Below are positions 49,784 to 58,764 of a DNA stretch of 64,000 nt, one piece after another; position 1 is the first letter of the stretch; each line of letters starts with the position of its first letter. Both the position numbers and the translations under genes were made by a program. The notes beneath the pieces are model-generated. The model searched no databases, had not been told where the DNA came from, and saw nothing but the letters and a program-made list of their open reading frames with translations. Origin of the DNA: Streptomyces sp. VRA16 Mangrove soil (GTDB lineage Bacteria > Actinomycetota > Actinomycetes > Streptomycetales > Streptomycetaceae); the NCBI RefSeq assembly GCF_017377775.1, contig NZ_JAFVLN010000018.1, forward strand, positions 1-64,000, in the 5' to 3' direction.

Positions 49784-51429
49784 TACAGGCCGCTCCGCAG
49801 GATGGCCGCGACGATCGGCCCGGCCGCGTCCCCGCCGTGGCCACCGCGTTCCACGGTCGCCGCGGCAGCGATGTCGTTGCCGCGGAACCCCGCGAACCAG
49901 GAGTTCGCGGTGCCCTGCCCGTCGACCTCGGCGGAGCCGGTCTTGGCACCTTTGTCGTACCCGGGCACCGACGCCATGGCGACCCGGGCCGTACCCGACG
50001 TCGCGGTGATCCGCATCATCTGGCGCAACTGCGTCGCGGTGCCCGGCCGCAGGCCCTGCGCGGTGGCCAGTCGGCGGCCGTCGATGCTCTGCGGGACGAT
50101 CACCGGCTGGTGGAACGTGCCGGTGATCGCGGTCGCCGTCACCGACGCCATGTTGAGCGGGTTCATCTTCACCAGGCCCTGGCCGATCACCGAGGCCGCG
50201 TCGTTCGAGGTCCCGTCGGTCTGCACGGAGCCGTCCCGGGAGGCGATTCCGGTCTTCCAGTCCTTGCCGAGGCCGAAGCGGTTCGTCGCCTCGTCCACGA
50301 ACCGCTCCGGCTTCAGGTCGTCGTAGAGCTTGATGAAGGCGGTGTTGCAGGAGCGGGAGAAGCTGTCGGCCAGCGTCGCGTTCTCGTTGGCCTGCAGGCC
50401 CTGGAGGTTGTGGAAGGTCTGGCCCCGCGCGAGGACCGAGTCGGGGCAGGGCGCCGGGCCGTTCATCGAGGAGACGACACCGTTGTCGAGCAGTCCCGCG
50501 GCGGTCACGATCTTCATCACGGAGCCGGGCGGAGTGCCCCCGGAGAGGGCGCCGTTGAACTCGCCCTTCTCCTGGTTGGCGACCGCGAGCACCTCACCGG
50601 TGGTCGGCCTGAGGGCCACCACGGACGACTTGGGGTACTTGTTCACCTGCTGCTCGGCCACCGCCTGCACGCTCGCGCTGAGCGTCGTGCGCACCTTGCC
50701 CGCCTTCCCCTTGGCGAGGGTCAGCAGCGTCTTCGCGGTGGTCTCCGTGCCGTCGGCGTCCATGCGCTGGATGTACGTCTCCACGCCCGCCGAACCACCG
50801 GCCCGCTCCCCGTACTTGGCGCGCAGGTCGTCCAGGACCGGGCCGAGGGACGGGTACTTGGCGGCGGTCAGCACCGCCCCGCTCCGGTCCACCGCCTCGA
50901 TGGCCGGCGCCGCGGACTCGCCGGTGACGATGTCGTCGCCCTTCTCCATGGCGGGGTGGACGACGGCGGGGAGCCAGTCGACCAGGGCCCGGCCCGTGGT
51001 CTGGCCGCGGACGACCGTCAGCGCCGAGTCGTACGTCATGGTTCTGGACTTGCCGTGGTACGACACCGTGGCCTTGACCTTGAACGGGACCTTGGCGCCG
51101 ACCGGACTGCCCGCCGTCAGGACGGTGTGCGTGACGTGCGCCTTGTCGTGCCAGTCCGTGAGCAGGGCGCTCGCGTCGGTGGCGTTGTTGGTGAAGGACG
51201 ACGCCTTCTCCGGGTCGTTCTTCTCCCACGCGGCGAGGAACTTCGTCGCCGTCTCCTTGATCTCGCCGGACGACGGCGGGCCGGTTCTGTGGGCTTCCGA
51301 ACCGCTCAGCGTCGTCCCGTCGCCGCCCCCGGTGACCGCCGTGACGATGTTGTACGCCCCGTATCCGGCGCCGCCCACCATCACGGTGAACACCCCGCCG
51401 ACGATCCCGATCTTGACCCCTCTGCGCAT
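49783..51429 (-). CDS. class B penicillin-binding protein, copy 2
   Basis: A 548-residue membrane-anchored transpeptidase, paralogous to its downstream neighbour. Transmembrane anchor at about residues 7-30, MecA_N/NTF2-like domain, then the catalytic motifs S303 in PGSVMK, SRSCNTAF (SxN), and KTGSAEVDG. Both paralogues end in the same GGHGGDxAGPIV block, so they share a recent common ancestor. Two copies may act in different growth phases (vegetative versus sporulation), which is inference. ATG at 51429. Confidence 0.92.
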   Translation of the reverse strand: MRRGVKIGIVGGVFTVMVGGAGYGAYNIVTAVTGGGDGTTLSGSEAHRTGPPSSGEIKETATKFLAAWEKNDPEKASSFTNNATDASALLTDWHDKAHVTHTVLTAGSPVGAKVPFKVKATVSYHGKSRTMTYDSALTVVRGQTTGRALVDWLPAVVHPAMEKGDDIVTGESAAPAIEAVDRSGAVLTAAKYPSLGPVLDDLRAKYGERAGGSAGVETYIQRMDADGTETTAKTLLTLAKGKAGKVRTTLSASVQAVAEQQVNKYPKSSVVALRPTTGEVLAVANQEKGEFNGALSGGTPPGSVMKIVTAAGLLDNGVVSSMNGPAPCPDSVLARGQTFHNLQGLQANENATLADSFSRSCNTAFIKLYDDLKPERFVDEATNRFGLGKDWKTGIASRDGSVQTDGTSNDAASVIGQGLVKMNPLNMASVTATAITGTFHQPVIVPQSIDGRRLATAQGLRPGTATQLRQMMRITATSGTARVAMASVPGYDKGAKTGSAEVDGQGTANSWFAGFRGNDIAAAATVERGGHGGDAAGPIVAAILRSGL

Positions 51430-51552
51430 GTGCGTCCCCTCCCCGGGTTACGGAGGGGACTGTATGCATGCCGTGCGCCCGTTGTGCGGGGTGTTTTTCA
51501 GTTGGTGTCCGAAGGTGTCCGAAGAGTGATCAGAAATGCGGCCGAAACAGGC

Positions 51553-53334
51553 CTAGACCCAAGTGTCCAGCCACATACGTGAACGCCATGAGTCGATCGG
51601 GATCGCGTTGCCGGTGTAGATGGGCCAGAAGTAGATGAAGTTCCAGACGATCAGCAGCACGAGCACACCGGCGCTCGCGGCCCCGACGACCCTTCTGCGT
51701 TCGGTCGAGCCCGGTGTGCCGATGATCGCGCCGAGCCACATCGCGAGGGCCAGGCACAGGAACGGCACGAAGACGACCGCGTAGAAGTAGAAGATCGTCC
51801 GCTCCTGGTACTTGAACCAGGGCAGATAGCCGGCCGCGACGGCGCACGCGATCGCTCCGGCCCGCCAGTCCCGCTTGAAGAACCAGCGCCACAGCACGTA
51901 CAGCACCGCGAAGCAGGCCGCCCACCACAGCAGTGGGGTGCCGAGGGCGAGGACCTCGCGGGCGCACTTGTCCGTCGCGTCCGCGGGGCAGCCGTCCCGG
52001 CCCGCCGCCGGGGACTCGTAGAAGTACGAGACCGGGCGGCCGTCGACGATCCAGCTCCAGGGGTTGGACTGGTAGGTGTGCGGCGAGTGGAGGTTGGTGT
52101 TGAAATTCCAGACCTCGTTCTCGTAGTGCCACAGGCTGCGCACCCAGTCCGGCAGCCAGGCCCAGTTGCCGCCCTTGCCCGCGGTCGCCGCCCAGTTGCG
52201 GAAGTAGCCGCCGGTGCCGTCGTCCGGGGAGAGGATCCAGCCGAGCCACGACACGAGGTACGTGGCGACCGCGACCGGGACCGTGGCCAGGAACGCCGGG
52301 AAGACGTCGTGCCGCAGCACCGCGCGGTAGGGGCGGTCTGCACCCGCCACCCGCCGCGAGCCGACGTCCCACAGCACCGACAGGACGGCGAAGAACGCCA
52401 GATAGATGAAGCCGTTCCACTTCGTGCCGGCCGCGAGGCCCAGGCACAGGCCCGCGAGCAGCCGCCACGGACGCCATCCCAGCTTCAGTGTCGCGGCGAT
52501 GTGCACGTCCGGGCGGACCAGTCCGTGCTCGTCGACCGGCAGCGCGGCCGCCAGCCGTTCCCTGGTGCGGTCCCGGTCCACGATCAGGCAGCCGAACGCC
52601 GCGACGACGAAGAAGACGAGGACCGAGTCGAGCAGCGCGGTGCGGCTCATCACGAACGCGAGGCCGTCCACGGTGAGCAGTAGACCGGCGAGGCAGCCGA
52701 GGAACGTCGAGCGGAAGAGCCGCCGGCCGATCCGGCACACCATCAGCACGCACAACGTGCCGAGCAGCGCCGTCATGAACCGCCAGCCGAACGGGTTGAA
52801 CCCGAACATCCATTCGCCGATACCGATGACGTACTTGCCGACCGGCGGATGCACGACGTACGAGGCGTCGGTGGGAATCGGGATGTCGCCGTTGTTCTGC
52901 AGAATCAGGTCATTGGCGTTCTTCGGCCAATTCACCTCGAATCCGCGGTGGATGAGCGCCCACGCGTCCTTGGCGTAATACGTCTCGTCGAATATCACGG
53001 CCTTCGGGCTGCCGAGATTCCAGAAACGCAGCAGGCCGGCGACGAGGGTGACGAGCAGCGGCCCCGCCCAGCCGACGAGCCTGGCCGCTCCGGCGTCGGT
53101 GAACCGGCTCAGCCCGAACGACGCCCACAGCGGCGACGACGGCTCGGAGTACGAGGGCGTGAGGCGCTCGCGGACGTCGCCGCCTCTGACGCCCTCGGCC
53201 TCCGGGCCCCGGTAGCCGAACCTGCGCAGACCGCGCAGCCAGGCCGAGGCCTGCGCCGTGCGGTCCGCCGCGGGCGGCTGGTCCGGCGGGGAACTGGTCG
53301 GGTTCGCCTTGGCCGACGACGAGGTACTGGTCAC
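51553..53334 (-). CDS. pmt: dolichyl-phosphate-mannose--protein mannosyltransferase
   Basis: Polytopic membrane glycosyltransferase (GT39/PMT) that moves mannose from polyprenyl phosphate to secreted proteins, 593 residues with about 10-11 helices. The first extracytoplasmic loop has the catalytic acidic pair in VIFDETYYAKDAW, followed by VVHPPVGKYVIG; SWIVDGRPVSYFY is also typical. In Streptomyces coelicolor Pmt is needed for protein O-mannosylation and phiC31 infection. GTG start at 53334, divergent from rsmI. The long N-terminal tail is Pro/Ser-rich and cytoplasmic. Confidence 0.94.
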   Translation of the reverse strand: MTSTSSSAKANPTSSPPDQPPAADRTAQASAWLRGLRRFGYRGPEAEGVRGGDVRERLTPSYSEPSSPLWASFGLSRFTDAGAARLVGWAGPLLVTLVAGLLRFWNLGSPKAVIFDETYYAKDAWALIHRGFEVNWPKNANDLILQNNGDIPIPTDASYVVHPPVGKYVIGIGEWMFGFNPFGWRFMTALLGTLCVLMVCRIGRRLFRSTFLGCLAGLLLTVDGLAFVMSRTALLDSVLVFFVVAAFGCLIVDRDRTRERLAAALPVDEHGLVRPDVHIAATLKLGWRPWRLLAGLCLGLAAGTKWNGFIYLAFFAVLSVLWDVGSRRVAGADRPYRAVLRHDVFPAFLATVPVAVATYLVSWLGWILSPDDGTGGYFRNWAATAGKGGNWAWLPDWVRSLWHYENEVWNFNTNLHSPHTYQSNPWSWIVDGRPVSYFYESPAAGRDGCPADATDKCAREVLALGTPLLWWAACFAVLYVLWRWFFKRDWRAGAIACAVAAGYLPWFKYQERTIFYFYAVVFVPFLCLALAMWLGAIIGTPGSTERRRVVGAASAGVLVLLIVWNFIYFWPIYTGNAIPIDSWRSRMWLDTWV

Positions 53335-53420
53335 CGCGCCATCGTAGGGAACACGACTGTGCGAGTCCCGTGTGAGGGCGCGGCCGAGTCGGCCCGGCCC
53401 CTCCCTGCGAGGATGGAACC

Positions 53421-54296
53421 GTGACAGGAACCGCAGATTCAGCCGGAACGCTCGTCCTCGCGGGCACCCCCATCGGCACCGTCTCCGACGCGCCGCCGCG
53501 GCTCGCCCAGGAGCTGGCCGTCGCCGACGTCGTCGCAGCCGAGGACACCCGCCGCATGAAGCGGCTCGCGCAGGCGCTCGGGGTGCAGGTCGGCGGACGC
53601 GTCGTGTCGTACTTCGAGGGCAACGAGAGCGCCCGTACGCCGGAGCTGGTCGAGGCGCTGGCGGGCGGCGCGCGGGTGCTGCTCGTCACCGACGCCGGGA
53701 TGCCGTCGGTCTCCGACCCCGGGTACCGGCTGGTGGCCGCGTGCGTGGAGCGTGACATCCGGGTCACGGCCGTCCCCGGCCCCTCCGCCGTGCTCACCGC
53801 GCTCGCCCTGTCGGGGCTGCCCGTCGACCGGTTCTGCTTCGAGGGCTTCCTGCCGCGCAAGGCGGGCGAGCGGCTGAGCCGCCTCAAAGAAGTGGCCGAA
53901 GAACGCCGCACCCTTGTCTACTTCGAGGCCCCGCACCGCCTCGACGACACCCTCGCCGCGATGGTCGAGGCGTTCGGCCCCGAGCGCAGGGCCGCCGTCT
54001 GCCGCGAGCTGACCAAGACGTACGAGGAGGTCAAGCGGGGCCCCCTGAAGGACCTCGCGGAGTGGGCCGCCGAGGGCGTGCGCGGCGAGATCACCGTCGT
54101 CGTCGAGGGCGCCCCGGAGAAGTCCGCCGCCGACCTCACCCCCGCTGAGCTGGTACGCAGGGTGCGGGTGCGGGAGGAGGCGGGGGAGCGGCGCAAGGAG
54201 GCCATTGCGGCCGTCGCGGCCGATGCGGGGCTACCCAAGCGCGAGGTCTTCGATGCGGTGGTCGCGGCAAAGAATGCGGATCAAGCCACCCCATAG
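53421..54296 (+). CDS. rsmI: 16S rRNA (cytidine-1402-2'-O)-methyltransferase
   Basis: SAM-dependent tetrapyrrole-methylase-fold enzyme that 2'-O-methylates C1402 in the ribosomal P site; cytoplasmic, 291 residues. Motifs: LVLAGTPIGTVSD, AAEDTRRMKRLAQ, VTDAGMPSVSDPGYRLV, VPGPSAVLTALALSGLP, and the C-terminal PKREVFDAVV. GTG start at 53421. Divergent from pmt by 86 nt. Confidence 0.95.
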   Translation: MTGTADSAGTLVLAGTPIGTVSDAPPRLAQELAVADVVAAEDTRRMKRLAQALGVQVGGRVVSYFEGNESARTPELVEALAGGARVLLVTDAGMPSVSDPGYRLVAACVERDIRVTAVPGPSAVLTALALSGLPVDRFCFEGFLPRKAGERLSRLKEVAEERRTLVYFEAPHRLDDTLAAMVEAFGPERRAAVCRELTKTYEEVKRGPLKDLAEWAAEGVRGEITVVVEGAPEKSAADLTPAELVRRVRVREEAGERRKEAIAAVAADAGLPKREVFDAVVAAKNADQATP

Positions 54297-54493
54297 GGGC
54301 GTAAAGGACTAGCCTGGAATGCAAAGCGAAGACCGGGTGCCAGGACCCTTTCGGCAGGGAAATGCCAAATCGGCTCCAACAGTCGACAGGTCTTTTGCGC
54401 ATCGAGCGGCGGAGGCGTCCACTGGTTGAAGGGACGCACCCGTCCCCACGCTGCCTCCGGGCAGCGCTTGTCCAGCGGACAAGAGGAGCTGGC

Positions 54494-54985
54494 ATGAGCG
54501 AGTTCGCAGCCTCCAAGACGGCCACCACGGCGTCGGCGGCCACCCCTTCATCGACGGCCACCACTGCTTCGACACCTCCGGTACCGAATCGCAGCGGAGC
54601 GATATCCATCGCCCACGAGTCGTATTCGTTCGCCTGCATGCGATGCGGGCACGGCTGGGAGCAGTCGTACGAGATAGAGCACCACGTCGACGGAGAGGGA
54701 GCGGAGTTCGTGATGTACGTGGCGGACGGCGAGCGGGTGCCGTCGCCGCTGTCCAGCCCGACCTGTCTGAACTGCGGCGGCCACGTCGTGCGGATCATGC
54801 GGGCCGGCCGCGTCTCGTCGGTGCGCGACGTGATGCACCGCAAGCACACCCCGCCGGCCGCCGGGCCCGTCGAGGTCCCGGACCAGGCCGTCGCCGAGCC
54901 CGGCGAGCGCCACCACTGGCACCTCTCCGACCTGCTGCACCCGTTCAGCCACCACCACCGCAAGGACGAGCCGAAGGCGTCCTAG
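54494..54985 (+). CDS. zinc-ribbon protein, function unknown
   Basis: A 163-residue soluble protein. The Ser/Thr/Ala-rich N terminus (about 1-35) is followed by a zinc ribbon with FACMRCGHGWEQSYE and SPTCLNCGGHVVRIMRAGR (two CxxC pairs about 45 apart), then a Pro-rich stretch and a His-rich end (GERHHWHLSDLLHPFSHHHR). The His cluster could also bind metal. Known to me only as a conserved streptomycete protein. ATG with AAGAGGAG upstream. The preceding 197-nt gap holds no gene. Confidence 0.78.
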   Translation: MSEFAASKTATTASAATPSSTATTASTPPVPNRSGAISIAHESYSFACMRCGHGWEQSYEIEHHVDGEGAEFVMYVADGERVPSPLSSPTCLNCGGHVVRIMRAGRVSSVRDVMHRKHTPPAAGPVEVPDQAVAEPGERHHWHLSDLLHPFSHHHRKDEPKAS

Positions 54986-55020
54986 GCCCTGTCCGGCCCG
55001 GGCTTCGTAGGATCGGGGGC

Positions 55021-55899
55021 ATGAGCCCCAGTACCAAGGACGTCACCCCGCCGCCGCTGCCCGCACCGCTCACGGTCGAGGTCGCCGACTCCCACACCCA
55101 CCTGGACATGCAGGCGGGCACCGTGGAGGAGGCCCTCGCCAAGGCGGCGTCGGTGGGGGTGACGACCGTGGTGCAGGTCGGCTGCGACCTCGCCGGTTCG
55201 CGGTGGGCCGCCGACACGGCGGCCGCCTTCGCGCAGGTGCACGCCACCGTCGCCCTGCATCCCAACGAGGCGCCCCGCATCGTCCACGGCGACCCCGACG
55301 GGTGGTCGCGCCAGGGCGCCCGCGAGCCGCTCGGGGACGCGGGCCTGGACGAGGCCCTCGCCGAGATCGACCGGCTCGCCGCGCTCCCGCACGTCAAGGG
55401 CGTCGGCGAGACGGGCCTCGACCACTTCCGCACCGGCCCGGAGGGCAAGGCCGCCCAGGAGAGGTCCTTCCGCGCCCACATCGAGATCGCCAAGCGGCAC
55501 GGCAAGGCGCTGGTCATCCACGACCGCGAGGCCCACGAGGACGTGCTACGCGTCCTGAAGGAGGAGGGCGCCCCCGAGCGCACCGTCTTCCACTGCTACT
55601 CGGGCGACGCGGACATGGCCCAAGTCTGCGCCGAGAACGGCTACTTCATGTCGTTCGCGGGCAACATGACGTTCAAGAACGCGCAGCCGCTGCGCGACGC
55701 GCTCGCCGTGGCGCCGCTGGAACTGGTCCTGGTGGAGACCGACGCACCGTTCCTGACCCCCGCCCCGTACCGCGGTCGGCCTAACGCCCCGTATCTCATT
55801 CCGGTCACGGTGCGCGCGATGGCGGCGGTCAAGGGCGTCACCGAGGAAGCCCTCGCGACGTCGGTCTCCGCCAATACGGCCCGCGCTTTTGGTTACTGA
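55021..55899 (+). CDS. tatD: TatD-family metal-dependent deoxyribonuclease
   Basis: TIM-barrel hydrolase of 292 residues, cytoplasmic. Metal ligands: the HTH motif in DSHTHLDM, the Glu in KGVGETGLD, H in LVIHDREAHED, H in FHCYSG, and D in VETDAPFLTP. Family members act as 3'-exonucleases in DNA repair. ATG at 55021, 35 nt after the zinc-ribbon gene. A small GACCG-ATAA-CGGTC hairpin overlaps the stop (55898-55911). Confidence 0.92.
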   Translation: MSPSTKDVTPPPLPAPLTVEVADSHTHLDMQAGTVEEALAKAASVGVTTVVQVGCDLAGSRWAADTAAAFAQVHATVALHPNEAPRIVHGDPDGWSRQGAREPLGDAGLDEALAEIDRLAALPHVKGVGETGLDHFRTGPEGKAAQERSFRAHIEIAKRHGKALVIHDREAHEDVLRVLKEEGAPERTVFHCYSGDADMAQVCAENGYFMSFAGNMTFKNAQPLRDALAVAPLELVLVETDAPFLTPAPYRGRPNAPYLIPVTVRAMAAVKGVTEEALATSVSANTARAFGY

Positions 55900-55961
55900 C
55901 CGATAACGGTCCGACCCGTTCACCTTCGGGCACGATCGCGACACTGAGTAGTCGCGCTGCT

Positions 55962-55990
55962 TTGGAGAGTGAGGGTTGCTCCGCTAGGTT
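55962..55990 (+). promoter_or_regulatory. candidate promoter for rpf
   Basis: TTGGAG (55962-55967), 17-nt spacer, TAGGTT (55985-55990), about 55 nt before the rpf GTG. It resembles a housekeeping-sigma promoter by spacing and sequence only. Confidence 0.35.
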
Positions 55991-56046
55991 CTGCTCGCCC
56001 GATCCGCCCGCCGGGGCCGGACCCTTGGAGCGCCTGGAGCCTCGTC

Positions 56047-57480
56047 GTGAGCAAATCGCCGTACGAGACGTATCCGTCGTACGAGACGCCGTACCAGCCG
56101 TACGAGACGCCGTACGAGCCGGTGCCGGCGGCGGCGCCGGTGTCCGCGCCCGAGCGCGAGCCGTACGCCGCGTATCCACAGGGTGTGCACAGCGCGCAGG
56201 GCGAGCCCGGTGCGGCGGGCGCCCCGTACGGCGACCCGTACCGCGCCGCGTACGAGTACGCCGAGTACCCGACGCAGGTCGCCGCGGACGCGTACGAGCC
56301 GAGGCTGCCCCGGCAGTCCGGGGCCGCCCCGGACTCCGGGCGGGCCGCGGCCCGGCGCGCCGCCCGCCGCAAGAAGGCCGACCAGCGCCCCGACACGCTG
56401 CGCAAGCTGCTGCCGCAGGCGCTGGTCGTGGCGTTCCTGGCGGGCGGCACCTCCGCGTTCGTCGCCAACGACAAGGCCATCCACCTCACCGTCGACGGCA
56501 AGGAACGCACCCTGCACACCTTCGCCGACGACGTCACCGAGCTGCTCTCCGACGAGGGTGTCGACGTCGGCGACCACGACCTGGTGGCCCCCGCCGCCGA
56601 TACCGCCCTGGCCAGCGGCGACGAGGTCTCCGTGCACTACGGCCGGCCCGTCCGGCTGACCCTCGACGGACAGCGCCGCGAGGTGTGGACGACCGCCCGC
56701 ACCGTCGACGGGGCGCTGCGCCAGCTCGGGGTGCGGGCCGAGGGCGCGTACGTCTCCGCGTCCCGCTCGCACCGCATCGAACGGCACGGACTCGATCTCG
56801 ACGTCCGCACCGAGCGCAGCGTCACGGTGATGGCCGACGGGCGGCGCCGCACCATCCGCACCAACGCGGCCACCGTGCGCGAGGCCGTCGACGAGGCGGG
56901 CATCACGCTGCGCGGCCAGGACACCACCTCCGTGCCGCTGAGCAGCTTCCCGCGCGACGGGCAGACCGTCACCGTGATGCGGGTGACCGGCGCGCGGGAG
57001 ACACGGGAGGAAGCCATCCCGTACGCGACCGAGCGCACCCAGGACCCGACGCTGTTCCACGGCACCGAGGTCGTGCAGCGGGCCGGTTCGGAAGGGGTCA
57101 AGCGGGTCACGTACGAGCTGCGCACCGTCAACGGGGTCAAGCAGAAGCCGCGCCGGGTGAACACCGAGGTGGTCCGGGAGCCGCGCACGCAGCTGGTCAA
57201 GGTCGGCACGAAGCCGCTGCCCACGTCCGTCGACGGGGCCGAGTCGCTGAACTGGTCCGGGCTCGCCGCCTGCGAGTCGGGCGGGCGGCCGAACGCCACG
57301 GATGCCTCCGGCACGTACGGGGGGCTCTATCAGTTCGACACCCGGACCTGGCAGAGCCTGGGCGGCTCGGGCCGCCCCCAGGACGCGCCCGCCTCCGAGC
57401 AGACGTACCGGGCGAAGAAGCTGTACGTCCGCCGCGGCGCAAGCCCCTGGCCCCACTGCGGCCCCCGCCTCCACGGCTGA
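56047..57480 (+). CDS. resuscitation-promoting factor (DUF348-G5-transglycosylase)
   Basis: Exported or membrane-anchored peptidoglycan hydrolase of 477 residues. Cytoplasmic N terminus with Tyr/Pro/Glu repeats (YETPYQPYETPYEP), Arg/Lys stretch, transmembrane helix (about 121-140), three DUF348 repeats (each with the VTVDGxxRTxxT style), a G5 domain (EEAIPYATERTQDPTLFHGT), and a C-terminal lysozyme-like Rpf domain with catalytic E410 in AACESGG. It helps spores or dormant cells regrow. GTG at 56047 with GGAG upstream. The N-terminal repeats are unusual in being intracellular. Confidence 0.92.
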   Translation: MSKSPYETYPSYETPYQPYETPYEPVPAAAPVSAPEREPYAAYPQGVHSAQGEPGAAGAPYGDPYRAAYEYAEYPTQVAADAYEPRLPRQSGAAPDSGRAAARRAARRKKADQRPDTLRKLLPQALVVAFLAGGTSAFVANDKAIHLTVDGKERTLHTFADDVTELLSDEGVDVGDHDLVAPAADTALASGDEVSVHYGRPVRLTLDGQRREVWTTARTVDGALRQLGVRAEGAYVSASRSHRIERHGLDLDVRTERSVTVMADGRRRTIRTNAATVREAVDEAGITLRGQDTTSVPLSSFPRDGQTVTVMRVTGARETREEAIPYATERTQDPTLFHGTEVVQRAGSEGVKRVTYELRTVNGVKQKPRRVNTEVVREPRTQLVKVGTKPLPTSVDGAESLNWSGLAACESGGRPNATDASGTYGGLYQFDTRTWQSLGGSGRPQDAPASEQTYRAKKLYVRRGASPWPHCGPRLHG

Positions 57481-57580
57481 CGCTCCGCTCGCCCCGCCCA
57501 ATCCGCCGCGCCCCGATGCCGCGGACAATCCGCCACCGATCGCCCCCGCCGTGGGCGCTCCGCCGCTGCTCGGCTGCCGC

Positions 57581-57689
57581 GCCGCCTTGGGCAATCTGCC
57601 GCCGTCCCATCCCGCCTTGGGTAAGCCGCCGCGTGCCCCCGCCGCCTTGGGCAATCTGCCGCCATGGGCGGCAGGGTGGGCAAGGCGGC
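57581..57689. repeat. dispersed palindromic repeat, copy B with extra half copy
   Basis: One arm (GCCGCCTTGGGC...CTGCCGCC) at 57581-57603, a diverged arm near 57612-57630, then the full element: arm 57641-57663, 3-nt centre, inverse arm 57667-57689. The full unit is nearly identical to 28-76 at the start of the window. Confidence 0.75.
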
Positions 57690-57766
57690 ACCCCGGCGCG
57701 GGGTGAGCGCTCCCGGGCGGCGTCCAGCTCGGTCCGGCCCCGCCATCGCCGGGTGCAGCTCCGGTG

Positions 57767-57796
57767 GGGGCTGGTCGCGCAGTTCCCCGCGCCCCT
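57767..57796 (+). repeat. 30-nt dispersed intergenic repeat, copy 2
   Basis: Identical over 30 nt to 49754-49783 (GGGGCTGGTCGCGCAGTT...GCGCCCCT). Here it lies 92 nt before ksgA and is followed by GCGGGGCTCG, extending the potential hairpin. Confidence 0.8.
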
Positions 57797-57888
57797 GCGG
57801 GGCTCGACCACCGTCGGTCGCGTCCGCGCGGCGGGGCCGTGGATCGATGCCGCCCCGCGCCCCTTCAGGGCGCGGCTACCCTTGAACG

Positions 57889-58764
57889 GTGAGCACCACA
57901 GACCCCCAGGGCCCCCTCCTCGGCGCCGCGGACATCCGCGAACTGGCCGCCGCACTGAACGTCCGGCCGACCAAACAGCGCGGCCAGAACTTCGTGATCG
58001 ACGCGAACACGGTCCGCCGCATCGTCCGCACCGCGGACGTCACCGAGAACGACAACGTCGTAGAGGTCGGCCCGGGCCTCGGCTCACTCACCCTCGCTCT
58101 GCTCGAAGCGGCCCGCCACGTCACCGCCGTCGAGATCGACGACACCCTCGCCGCGGCCCTCCCCGCGACCATCGCGGCCCGCATCCCGGCCAAGAAGGAC
58201 GCCTTCGACCTGGTCAACATCGACGCGATGCAGGTCACCGAGCTCCCCGGCCCGGCCCCGACAGCGCTCGTCGCGAACCTGCCGTACAACGTCGCCGTCC
58301 CGGTCCTGCTCCACATGCTCGACACCTTCCCGACCATCGAGCGCACCCTCGTCATGGTCCAGGCCGAGGTCGCCGACCGCCTCGCGGCCCGCCCGGGCAA
58401 CAAGGTCTACGGCGTCCCCTCCGTGAAGGCCAACTGGTACGCGGACGTCAAGCGCGCCGGCTCCATCGGCCGCAACGTCTTCTGGCCCGCCCCGAACGTC
58501 GACTCCGGCCTCGTCTCCCTGGTCCGCCGCGGCGAACCGGTCGCGACCACGGCCACCAAGGAACAGGTCTTCGCGGTGGTCGACGCCGCGTTCGCCCAGC
58601 GCCGCAAGACGCTGCGCGCCGCCCTCGCGGGCTGGGCCGGTTCGGCCGCCGCCGCCGAGGCCGCCCTGGTCGCGGCCGGCATCTCGCCGCAGGCCCGCGG
58701 CGAGGCGCTGACGGTGGAGGAGTTCGCGCGGATCGCGGAGAACAAGGAGGCCGGGCAGCAGTGA
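57889..58764 (+). CDS. ksgA: 16S rRNA (adenine-1518/1519-N6)-dimethyltransferase
   Basis: SAM-dependent dimethylation of A1518 and A1519 in 16S rRNA during small-subunit maturation; cytoplasmic, 291 residues. Motifs: [13 protein letters not shown] at the N terminus, [17 protein letters not shown] for SAM, VTAVEID, and catalytic NLPYN (N130-N134). Loss of this enzyme gives kasugamycin resistance. GTG start at 57889. Its stop overlaps the ispE start (GTGA), so the pair is coupled. Confidence 0.96.
   Translation: MSTTDPQGPLLGAADIRELAAALNVRPTKQRGQNFVIDANTVRRIVRTADVTENDNVVEVGPGLGSLTLALLEAARHVTAVEIDDTLAAALPATIAARIPAKKDAFDLVNIDAMQVTELPGPAPTALVANLPYNVAVPVLLHMLDTFPTIERTLVMVQAEVADRLAARPGNKVYGVPSVKANWYADVKRAGSIGRNVFWPAPNVDSGLVSLVRRGEPVATTATKEQVFAVVDAAFAQRRKTLRAALAGWAGSAAAAEAALVAAGISPQARGEALTVEEFARIAENKEAGQQ

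Larger units (their letters stand above)
57481..57888. other. 408-nt intergenic region rich in dispersed repeats
   Basis: Between rpf and ksgA. The first 100 nt are low-complexity CCGCC-type sequence with degenerate CAATCCGCC units. Then come repeat arms at 57581-57603, a diverged one near 57612, the full palindrome at 57641-57689, and the 30-nt repeat at 57767-57796. No gene is supported. Confidence 0.7.

Noticed and set aside
55900-56046. c-di-AMP (ydaO-type) riboswitch before the rpf gene
   Set aside because: Such riboswitches precede some actinobacterial rpf genes, but I could not find the conserved core, and the leader seems too short.
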